Below are positions 26,631 to 34,171 of a stretch of DNA of 64,000 bases, piece after piece. The position numbers and the translations under genes were made by a program. The notes beneath the pieces are model-generated. The model did not search any database and was not told the DNA's origin. It saw only the letters and a program-made list of their open reading frames with translations. How positions within the stretch are numbered: the stretch's first letter is position 1; every line of letters begins with the position of its first letter. The stretch is from an uncultured Bacteroides sp. (lineage in GTDB: Bacteria; Bacteroidota; Bacteroidia; Bacteroidales; Bacteroidaceae): NCBI GenBank assembly GCA_947646015.1, contig CANSEY010000007.1, forward strand, positions 97,494 to 161,493. Reading direction: 5' to 3'.

Positions 26631-28229
26631 TTAACTTAAAAATATACTTTGTTCCACTCCAATCTCCTGAATGAAATAATGATCGTGTGAGATGGCTATC
26701 ACAGTACCTGCATAGTTTTTGATGGTAGCAGTAATAATTTCGATGCTTTGTATATCCAGGTTATTGGTCGGTTCGTCCAGTATAAACATATCGGGTATAT
26801 TATTACTGATCATCAGGCAACAAAAGGCAAGTCTCATTTTCTCTCCGCCGCTTAGCTTCCGGCAAGATTTATCCCATTCGGAAGCCGGAAATAAATATCG
26901 GTTCAGAATAATCTTTATTTCGTGCTCCGGCAGGTTGCGGCCATTGAAGGCATAGGCTTGTTCCAAAATACTGTTTCGATCATTGATGATCGAATATTCC
27001 TGATTTAGATATACATAGGTGAAATTTGCCTGTATGAGCGTGCCTTTCAGTGGTTGAAGTTGTCCGGTTATGATTTTCAGCAGAGTTGTTTTTCCGCTGC
27101 CATTGCCTCCTTCTATACGAAGGCGGTCTCCGCTTTTCAACTGAAAGCTGAGAGGGGCTCGCCAAAGTTGTGGCTGATCGGGATGATAACCGAAGTTAAT
27201 CTCTTTGGCCGTAACCAGTATTTTACCGGTATGAAGTCCGGGACTGTTAAAGTCAGTCTTTAGTGCAGCTGTCGGCGAGAGTGAGCTTCGGAGTTGGTTA
27301 CGCTCGTCAGTTAACTTCTCGGTTTTTTCCTGATGTGCACCGCTTAGTTTGGCAGTACTCTTTTCCGATTTGCTTTGCAAACCGTTCAGTACAATACGCG
27401 GGACACCTTTTTTCAGGTTTCTTTTTTCACCACGTACATTTTGTTTATCCCTCCGTTCAGCTGTTTCGCGGGCTACCTTGCGGGCAGTGCGGAGCGCTTT
27501 CTCTTTTTCTTCGATGCGTTGTTGCAGGGCTTCTTGCATCAGTGTTTTTTGTTCTTTGTAAAATTCATAGTTTCCACCGTAATAGCTGATCTGATGCTTT
27601 TCCAGTTCACATATTTCGGGAAGAAGATTCAGCAGTGTACGGTCATGGCTTACTACCAACAGCGTGGAACGCCATTTTTCCACCCAGTCATACAGACGTT
27701 GTCTGCCTGACGAATCGAGATGATTGGTCGGTTCATCCATCAGTATGACAGACGGATTATGAATGTCCATACCTGCGAGGAATACACGTGTCTTTTCTCC
27801 TCCGCTGAGCAGATTCATCGGGTAGGATAGTGGGAATTGGCCCAATCCCCACGAATCGAGGGCGGCGACGGAACGTTCTTCTATATTCCAGTCGTCGTTC
27901 AATATGCTGAAATTTTCTATTGAGGCATCTCCCGCAAGGATAGCATGTAGTGCTTTCTGCTTATGGTCTATCTGTAAGGCTTGCGCGATGGTCAACGAAT
28001 CATATTGCCCGAAATGTTGGGGAATATAATAGAGGTCGTCCGGTCGGACGATGACGCCGGAAGAGGGTGTTAATTGTCCGGCAATAATTTGCAGCAGGGT
28101 AGATTTGCCACAGCCGTTATTGCCGACTAATCCTAACTTCTGCCCTTTACTGATGGCAAAGTTAAGGTCACTGAATAATACTTCTTTATCCGGATGGATA
28201 TAGCTGATTTGTTGAATACTAATAGGCAT
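26631..28229 (-). CDS. ABC-F family ATPase (ribosome-associated, two ATP-binding cassettes, no membrane domain)
   Basis: 532 residues with duplicated ABC domains. The first has Walker A GLVGNNGCGKST and signature LLSGGEKTRVFLAGM with Walker B VILMDEPTNHLDS. The second has GGNGSGKTT, LSGGEKMRLAFC and FILDEPTNNLD. A charged linker (EEKEKALRTARKVARETAERR and on) joins them, and there is no membrane segment. ABC-F proteins act on the ribosome, either as translation factors or by dislodging antibiotics. The length and short interdomain arm are closer to the smaller, resistance-like members than to EttA or Uup, but this cannot be settled by eye. It has a leader of almost 200 bases with two tiny open frames. 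Confidence 0.88.
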   Translation of the reverse strand: MPISIQQISYIHPDKEVLFSDLNFAISKGQKLGLVGNNGCGKSTLLQIIAGQLTPSSGVIVRPDDLYYIPQHFGQYDSLTIAQALQIDHKQKALHAILAGDASIENFSILNDDWNIEERSVAALDSWGLGQFPLSYPMNLLSGGEKTRVFLAGMDIHNPSVILMDEPTNHLDSSGRQRLYDWVEKWRSTLLVVSHDRTLLNLLPEICELEKHQISYYGGNYEFYKEQKTLMQEALQQRIEEKEKALRTARKVARETAERRDKQNVRGEKRNLKKGVPRIVLNGLQSKSEKSTAKLSGAHQEKTEKLTDERNQLRSSLSPTAALKTDFNSPGLHTGKILVTAKEINFGYHPDQPQLWRAPLSFQLKSGDRLRIEGGNGSGKTTLLKIITGQLQPLKGTLIQANFTYVYLNQEYSIINDRNSILEQAYAFNGRNLPEHEIKIILNRYLFPASEWDKSCRKLSGGEKMRLAFCCLMISNNIPDMFILDEPTNNLDIQSIEIITATIKNYAGTVIAISHDHYFIQEIGVEQSIFLS

Positions 28230-28330
28230 GATGGTCTATTGGGTTTGAGGTTGAAAACTGGGTGAGGATAATCACGGGGCAGGGGAACGACAAACACAAT
28301 ACTGGCTAAACAACACGAATTTCGTGATGC

Positions 28331-28351
28331 TTAACGATAAAGAAAAAGCAT
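28331..28351 (-). promoter_or_regulatory. Possible leader mini-ORF upstream of the ABC-F gene
   Basis: ATG to stop encodes MLFLYR in the untranslated leader, about 100 bases before the ABC-F start, followed by a 13-base palindrome CACGAATTTCGTG (about 28314-28326). A second mini-ORF, MRISK, lies at 28385-28402. Leader peptides of this size control several resistance-type ABC-F genes; here this is only a suggestion from position and length. Confidence 0.3.
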
Positions 28352-28431
28352 AGATGAAAAGTGATGTTTACTAGAAGTGTTGTCTTACTTAGAAATTCTC
28401 ATTGTGGTAAGTATATAGTTTAACTTGGGCG

Positions 28432-28439
28432 CAAAGATA
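28432..28439 (-). promoter_or_regulatory. -7 element of the ABC-F gene
   Basis: TATCTTTG on the minus strand matches TAnnTTTG exactly. It lies 203 bases upstream of the start codon, so the transcript would have a leader of roughly 195 bases. Confidence 0.55.
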
Positions 28440-28511
28440 GTACTTTCTTTTATAATATTGTTGGGTTTTGGCTGGAAAAATGGATTCTTTGAACTAATTC
28501 AGAATATGGAA

Positions 28512-28564
28512 TAAAAAAATGAAGAGCAGAGACTACAATTAAAAAATGTCCCGCTCTTCATTTT
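28512..28564 (-). terminator. Hairpin terminator between the ABC-F leader and GH2
   Basis: A 12-bp perfect stem (28516-28527 with 28553-28564; core ATGAAGAGC/GCTCTTCAT) around a 25-base loop. On the minus strand it is followed by a run of seven T. It begins 22 bases after the GH2 stop and so ends the regulator/GH115/GH2 region. Confidence 0.75.
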
Positions 28565-28586
28565 CACTACCTACTTTATTAACTTA

Positions 28587-31412
28587 TTACATCTTTTCCA
28601 CTCGAAAATCAAACCATAATTTCATTTTAAAACCGTCATCCCCTTTTTTAATGCGAATACTGCTTGGCTGACTGTGGGGACCAAGTTCAGGAATGGATTT
28701 TCCGGAACGCATGGCGGGAATATCATAAAGAAAAGAGATGTCACCTTCCGGGAATTCCCACATTGTGTTTTCACCATTACGTCGATGGACAGGTTCCAGC
28801 GGAGTAAATACACGGAAGAACAAGCCATCACTTTCAGAGTAAACAGTGAAAGGTACGCGATCTGATTCTAATGTTGCCCAATAAACATTGGCATGATAAC
28901 CTTTGAATTCCGGATAGATTAAATGATCAAAACTTTCACCGGTTATGGTATTATTGTATTCTTTCTCCCAAATGCCATAATTGGTACCTTTTATACGATT
29001 CTTCCATACACGGTAAGGGCCACGTCCCATCCATTTCATGCCTTTCACTTCTTTTTCCGGAAAAGAGAAAGTGAGCCCGAGATTATATATTTTCTTATCA
29101 AAGAAGGCTCCCTCAAAACCATGACCTTTAGGATCATTCAGCAGTACAGCTTCCATACCTAATAATCCGTCTCCGGACATACGCCAGACAATTGAATCTA
29201 TTCCTCCTTCATATTTGGCAATGTAACAGGCGTCATTACCTTGCATGTACTCATAGCCTTCTTTAAAATTAGCTTTCATACCGACAGGTAATGGACCGTT
29301 ATTTAACGGGATGATTTCATCCTTCTGTTTTATTTCGATAAGTATCCCATTTCTAAAGGTGGCAGAGATACCATTAGCAAACAAAGTGACCTCTCCATTC
29401 TGCTTTTTAATACTTGCGGATGAAGTACTAATATGTTTATTATATTGCATTGCAAAATATTCATTGGCATATTTAATTGGCCAAGTCCAATTGCAGATAG
29501 AATGCCCCTGTTTATCATAAGCTTCCAGTTCCAGCACATCCCCTTGGAAAAAAATAGCAGGTAATTTCATATGTACCTTGCCGGTTTCACCCGGAGCAAT
29601 ATCCGGAAGGGGCACTGTACCTTCGGAAAGCAGCGTTTGTGTCCCCTTCTTTAAAGGTGATGAAAGGGAATAGACTCGATATTTCATACTGCACTCTTTC
29701 AGATTCGTAAAAAGATAGTTGTTACTTATCATGAAATCTCCTTTAAAAGATGGGGTGATAAAGAGGTTCTGGAATTGTATAGGTGCCCAGACTTCACGGA
29801 CGGTATAAAAACTTCCTTCTTTTTCCCGTCTGGGGCCTACAATGCCATCCGGACCGTTAGGACCATCCGAGTCCAGACGCCCTCCTTGGTCGGTCCTTTT
29901 AACGGCTTCATCAACGTATGTCCATAAAAATCCTCCTGCAAATAAGGGATTAGACTTATAGCTATCCCAAAAATCATCCAGGCCGGCTCCTTGTCCGCGA
30001 TCATAAAGTCCATGTAGAAATTCGGTAGGCATAAATACATTATATCCGTTTGCCAAGCGGTAAGGACCTGTTTGATAAGCTGGATAGTGATGAGTATCAA
30101 GCCCGTTGAAATCAGCCCACGGATGGATGACATGACGTTTCTGCGGATCATAATCTGCAAAGTGGGCATCTATATTTTTATTCCATCCTCCTTCGTTTCC
30201 ATTACTCCACATAAAGATACAGGGATGGTTTACATCACGGTTTATCATCTCAGACAGTAATTTTAATCCTGTTTCCGTGTCATAGCTATTCTGCCAGCCG
30301 GCAAGTTCGTTCAGATAGAATATACCAAGCGAGTCACATATTTCCAGGAAATGTTTGTCGGGAGGATAATGAGAACGTACGGCATTCATATTCATTTCTT
30401 TAATTAATAAGGCATCTTGCAGGCTGAGTTCACGGTTTGTTGTACGTCCGCCATCAGGATGAAAACTATGACGGTTGGTTCCCTTTACTATAATTTTGGT
30501 TCCATTGACATAAATGCCGTCCTTGGGGCGGAACTCAATGGTACGGAATCCGATACGCTCTTCATGGATGTGGACAATTTGCTTCTGAGGATTGATAAGT
30601 TCCAGCTTTAAAGTGTAAAGATTGGGGTTTTCACAGTCCCATGTCTGAATGCCTTTCCATTCTGTAGTTATAGTTTGTATCTCATCACTGTTCAGTGAAA
30701 TGATTTGCCTGCCAATACTTGTCTTACTATCTACAGGAGTAATTGTTGCCGCTACTGAATAGTCTTGGGAAATATTTTTCAGATGTAGCTCTGTTGCTAG
30801 TTTTCCATTTGCCATCGCGTTTACTGCGATGCGTTCGATATGTGTTTTGGGCATGGCTTTGAGGTATACGGGCCGATAAATACCGCCATAGAGCCACCAG
30901 TCTGCACGTCGTTCGGCGGCATTCACTGATTTATTGGCAGATTCTTTCCATACCTTTACTTCCAGATTATTCTTTTTTCCAAAATTTAGTTTATCTGTTA
31001 TGTCATAGCTAAAACGATAGAAACCGCCTTGGTGAATGTCGCCTGCCGGTATGTCGTTTATTTTCACTTCAGTATCTGTCATTACTCCTTCAAAAACAAT
31101 ACTGACTTGCATATCTTTCCATTTAGCGGGTACCTTGAACTGATATCGGTATAGCCCGGTTTCATCGCTGGGGTTAGCTCCCTTATTCAAATAGAAACGT
31201 CCGTAAGTGTATTCGCCAAACCCTTGTAATTCCCATTGCGAAGGGACCTCTATCTTGCTCCATTTGCCACTGTTCATGCCTGCGGAACAATAAAACTCCC
31301 ATGTCTTTGTGTCTTGATATCCGCTTCCCGACAGATATTGGATTTCCGTAGTCTGTGCATTTACAGCTAAGGAGAATAAACAACTTAAGATTATAAAAAT
31401 AAATGTTTTCAT
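28587..31412 (-). CDS. Glycoside hydrolase family 2 enzyme (beta-galactosidase-like), secreted
   Basis: 941 residues. Signal peptide to about residue 19. Sugar-binding and immunoglobulin-like domains are at 20-290, then the TIM barrel. The acid/base is Glu407 in SNGNEGG and the nucleophile is probably Glu464 in MPTEFLHG, followed by GGFLWTYVDEA. The C-terminal beta-sandwich ends with a beta-galactosidase small-chain-like region (MKWMGRGPYRVWKNRIKGTN). The exact sugar cannot be named; beta-galactosidase and beta-glucuronidase are both GH2. It lies 13 bases after a GH115 alpha-glucuronidase gene, so both probably strip the same glycan, for example glucuronylated xylan or arabinogalactan. Confidence 0.88.
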   Translation of the reverse strand: MKTFIFIILSCLFSLAVNAQTTEIQYLSGSGYQDTKTWEFYCSAGMNSGKWSKIEVPSQWELQGFGEYTYGRFYLNKGANPSDETGLYRYQFKVPAKWKDMQVSIVFEGVMTDTEVKINDIPAGDIHQGGFYRFSYDITDKLNFGKKNNLEVKVWKESANKSVNAAERRADWWLYGGIYRPVYLKAMPKTHIERIAVNAMANGKLATELHLKNISQDYSVAATITPVDSKTSIGRQIISLNSDEIQTITTEWKGIQTWDCENPNLYTLKLELINPQKQIVHIHEERIGFRTIEFRPKDGIYVNGTKIIVKGTNRHSFHPDGGRTTNRELSLQDALLIKEMNMNAVRSHYPPDKHFLEICDSLGIFYLNELAGWQNSYDTETGLKLLSEMINRDVNHPCIFMWSNGNEGGWNKNIDAHFADYDPQKRHVIHPWADFNGLDTHHYPAYQTGPYRLANGYNVFMPTEFLHGLYDRGQGAGLDDFWDSYKSNPLFAGGFLWTYVDEAVKRTDQGGRLDSDGPNGPDGIVGPRREKEGSFYTVREVWAPIQFQNLFITPSFKGDFMISNNYLFTNLKECSMKYRVYSLSSPLKKGTQTLLSEGTVPLPDIAPGETGKVHMKLPAIFFQGDVLELEAYDKQGHSICNWTWPIKYANEYFAMQYNKHISTSSASIKKQNGEVTLFANGISATFRNGILIEIKQKDEIIPLNNGPLPVGMKANFKEGYEYMQGNDACYIAKYEGGIDSIVWRMSGDGLLGMEAVLLNDPKGHGFEGAFFDKKIYNLGLTFSFPEKEVKGMKWMGRGPYRVWKNRIKGTNYGIWEKEYNNTITGESFDHLIYPEFKGYHANVYWATLESDRVPFTVYSESDGLFFRVFTPLEPVHRRNGENTMWEFPEGDISFLYDIPAMRSGKSIPELGPHSQPSSIRIKKGDDGFKMKLWFDFRVEKM

Positions 31413-31425
31413 ATAGGTTCATTCT

Positions 31426-34017
31426 TTAATATTGATAGGTTGGTTCTATAGGGAATACATAAAACTGTCTTTCCGGTTTGAAATCAATCATCCATTGGTC
31501 TATTAATACATGATTGTCTAAAGCAGTAATGGATAGAGTGTGCATTCCTTTTGTCAGTCTGTGCTTGGTATTTCTTACTGCTTGTCCGCGAAGAACATTC
31601 TGCTTCCAGGATTCGGTACGAAAACCTTCTTTAAAGGAACATATCTGAGGCGTTTCACCATCTATGCTGACACTAAAGCGAATATCTCCTTTATCGTTCG
31701 GCTGTGTCGGGATGACGGCTGTACGCAGAATAGCCTCTCCTTCCCATGCACTTTCAAAATCAAAGGTGATTGTCTTTCCTTTTGGTAGGGATACAGCGTT
31801 CATGCTGTGTCCCAATGACTGAATGACGATCACCCCGTCTGTTGCTTTGGTATAGTTGCAAGCATTGGCAACAATACATTTGTCTTTTGATACCTCTTTC
31901 AGGGGGAGCGACTTGGTACTTTCAGGAAAAGTATATTGCTCAATTTCCTGATCAGTTAACCATATAGGGAGGGTAGGCGGATAAAATACGTATAAATCAC
32001 GTGGATTGTAACACATGGAATATTTCCATTTACCACCGGCTAATTTATGATTATAATAATCTGTCAAGTCACGAATTTCCTGATAGGCTTTGATACTTTT
32101 TGCACAAGCATTCATCAATTGGCTTTCACGAGTCCACAAGTTAGTATCACAACTTCCCGGAAAAATGCAGCGCGCCCTTTGTGCTTCCAGCATTTTAGTA
32201 CTCATAGCTGCTGCACCGAATACAGGATATTTAATTTGTGCAAAGAAAGCGTCTTTTCTCTCTTGAGGAATGATCGGTTCTACTTCGGACAGGATTCTTT
32301 TTATTGACTCATAAGATTCCAGATAACGGTCTAGTTCTCCACCGAATTCAGTGAGACTGAAATCTGTGTTTTTGATTGGAGACCATCCTTTTATATATTT
32401 CTTTTTATCTAGTTCTACTTGGTTCCAGCCCATAAACTCCGGCTTGCGGATACCGCACAGACGATAAAATTCCAGCATGGCCGGCAATAACTTTTCTCCC
32501 GCTTCTGTACCGAATTCGCGGCAAAGCCAATTTTTCTGATGCTGTACGAGGGTAGAGGGAGATACAGAGTTGATGTCCCATGCCATATCCAGAAAAAGCT
32601 CCAGGTCATAGGCTGCAGGTTTTAAATCATGCACATTGACAATCCACAGACGACGGGCATTGCAATCATAGGCTTGTTTCATTTCACTATAGACCAACCC
32701 CGGTTGGGTAGTGCATAGCCACATATAGTCATGCGGACGTCCCCAATAGCTGAGATGATAATATACACCGGCACCTCCGCTGCGTTTTTGCTGTTCCTGG
32801 TCACTCAGACGAGTCATGTAGCCATAATTGTCGTCACACCATATGAGTGTAATATCATCGGGTACCTGTAAACCGTTCTCCATAATCTGAAGTACTTCTT
32901 TATAGGGAACAAAAGCCTGTGGGATTTTCGCTACATCCTTTTTTACATATTTAGATAATAAGGTGCGTTGGTCATTTATAACTTGCTGCAAAGCATCGGT
33001 TTTTTCCTGAAGAGTTTTTACTCCTTCCATACCGCTGTCGTGAATACCTCTCATGCCTATCGTATAGAAGTTTTCATAGCGTCCGGCTTCTTTCAAGCGT
33101 TCTGTCCAATAGGACTGTACACTTTCACGATTCGTAATATAATTATACTCGCCTCGTTCGCTGACTTTCCATTCACCTACATTATTACGCATCAAAGGTT
33201 CACAATGAGAAGTGCCGATAACGATACCGCAGCTATCGGCAGCCTCTTTGGCTCCTGGTACAAAGTAGAAAGGAGTCGTAATTCCGTGCATACCCGGCCA
33301 GATGGCGTTGGCACGAAGACGCATCAGCAGCTTGAAAATCTCCTTATAAGTACGGGCACCGATTCGTCCTTTTGTGTCAGACGGTTCGAAGTTTTTCCAA
33401 CTCCAAGGTTGTAAACTCCAGTCTTCGTCATTCAAAAAGATTCCACGATACTCTACTGAGGGGCTTTGAAAGGTTGTATAATCGGCAGGCAATGTTAATT
33501 GATTTTTCTTTATGGGTGTGACGTCTCCCCACCATACCCATGGAGACACACCGGCTAAACGGGACAATTCGAGTATTCCGTAGGCAGTCCCTCTGCCATC
33601 ACTGCCTACCACCAGCAATTGTTTCTTATTGGAGCTTTCGGTAACTTTGATAAAAAAAGCATCCTTTTTACTCATAAGGCTATCTACAGGAACATCCTGT
33701 TTAAGAAGTTCTTTCAGTGCAGATCTATTCTTGTCCAATTGTACAATTTTAATAGCTGTATTTCCTATATGAGTTTTTTGAGGTAATACTCCTGTCACTT
33801 GTTTCATGTCACCGGTAAACATATCCAGTGCAATTGTCACCACAGGAGATACGGATTTGGATACGGAATAGGTGATTGCTTGTTTCCCATTATACCAGAC
33901 AAACTCACCCTCGTTGTGATTTGCCGCGGTGCAAACAATCCGATTTCCGAAAAGAAAAATAGAACAGAAGCATATCGCTATAAGCGACTTTCTGTTTCCA
34001 TAAAAATTAGATTTCAT
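31426..34017 (-). CDS. Glycoside hydrolase family 115 alpha-glucuronidase-type enzyme
   Basis: 863 residues with a signal peptide (to about residue 31). An N-terminal alpha/beta domain holds LLVVGSDGRGTAYGILELSRLAGVSPW, followed by the family hallmark SVEYRGIFLNDEDWSL and then TYKEIFKLLMRLRANAIWPGMHG, FYTIGMRGIHDSGM and MWLCTTQPGL. The C-terminal beta domain ends MHTLSITALDNHVLIDQWMID. GH115 enzymes remove (4-O-methyl-)glucuronic acid from xylan side chains or arabinogalactan. It is co-directional with GH2 and downstream of a membrane sensor regulator. The cluster has no susC/susD genes in this window. Confidence 0.9.
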   Translation of the reverse strand: MKSNFYGNRKSLIAICFCSIFLFGNRIVCTAANHNEGEFVWYNGKQAITYSVSKSVSPVVTIALDMFTGDMKQVTGVLPQKTHIGNTAIKIVQLDKNRSALKELLKQDVPVDSLMSKKDAFFIKVTESSNKKQLLVVGSDGRGTAYGILELSRLAGVSPWVWWGDVTPIKKNQLTLPADYTTFQSPSVEYRGIFLNDEDWSLQPWSWKNFEPSDTKGRIGARTYKEIFKLLMRLRANAIWPGMHGITTPFYFVPGAKEAADSCGIVIGTSHCEPLMRNNVGEWKVSERGEYNYITNRESVQSYWTERLKEAGRYENFYTIGMRGIHDSGMEGVKTLQEKTDALQQVINDQRTLLSKYVKKDVAKIPQAFVPYKEVLQIMENGLQVPDDITLIWCDDNYGYMTRLSDQEQQKRSGGAGVYYHLSYWGRPHDYMWLCTTQPGLVYSEMKQAYDCNARRLWIVNVHDLKPAAYDLELFLDMAWDINSVSPSTLVQHQKNWLCREFGTEAGEKLLPAMLEFYRLCGIRKPEFMGWNQVELDKKKYIKGWSPIKNTDFSLTEFGGELDRYLESYESIKRILSEVEPIIPQERKDAFFAQIKYPVFGAAAMSTKMLEAQRARCIFPGSCDTNLWTRESQLMNACAKSIKAYQEIRDLTDYYNHKLAGGKWKYSMCYNPRDLYVFYPPTLPIWLTDQEIEQYTFPESTKSLPLKEVSKDKCIVANACNYTKATDGVIVIQSLGHSMNAVSLPKGKTITFDFESAWEGEAILRTAVIPTQPNDKGDIRFSVSIDGETPQICSFKEGFRTESWKQNVLRGQAVRNTKHRLTKGMHTLSITALDNHVLIDQWMIDFKPERQFYVFPIEPTYQY

Positions 34018-34058
34018 AAGCCAACCTTTTTAAATTAGACATTAGAGTTTTAATGTCA

Positions 34059-34066
34059 CAAAGGTA
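34059..34066 (-). promoter_or_regulatory. -7 element of the GH115-GH2 pair
   Basis: TACCTTTG on the minus strand matches TAnnTTTG, 41 bases upstream of the GH115 ATG. This gives the glycosidase pair its own promoter, separate from the regulator gene upstream. Confidence 0.55.
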
Positions 34067-34110
34067 ACCGGCTGTTAGTATTAAAGGGGGGGAGGCATTG
34101 CCCGATAAGG

Positions 34111-34150
34111 TTGAAAGATGTTCCTTCTACCTTTTCGGAACATCTTTCAA
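34111..34150 (-). terminator. Long hairpin after the sensor regulator gene
   Basis: Perfect 14-bp stem (TTGAAAGATGTTCC / GGAACATCTTTCAA) with a 12-base loop, 22 bases after the regulator's stop on the minus strand. The minus-strand tail is not T-rich, so terminator function is likely from position but not assured. Confidence 0.5.
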
Positions 34151-34171
34151 CTCTCTTTCTTTAGAATTCAA

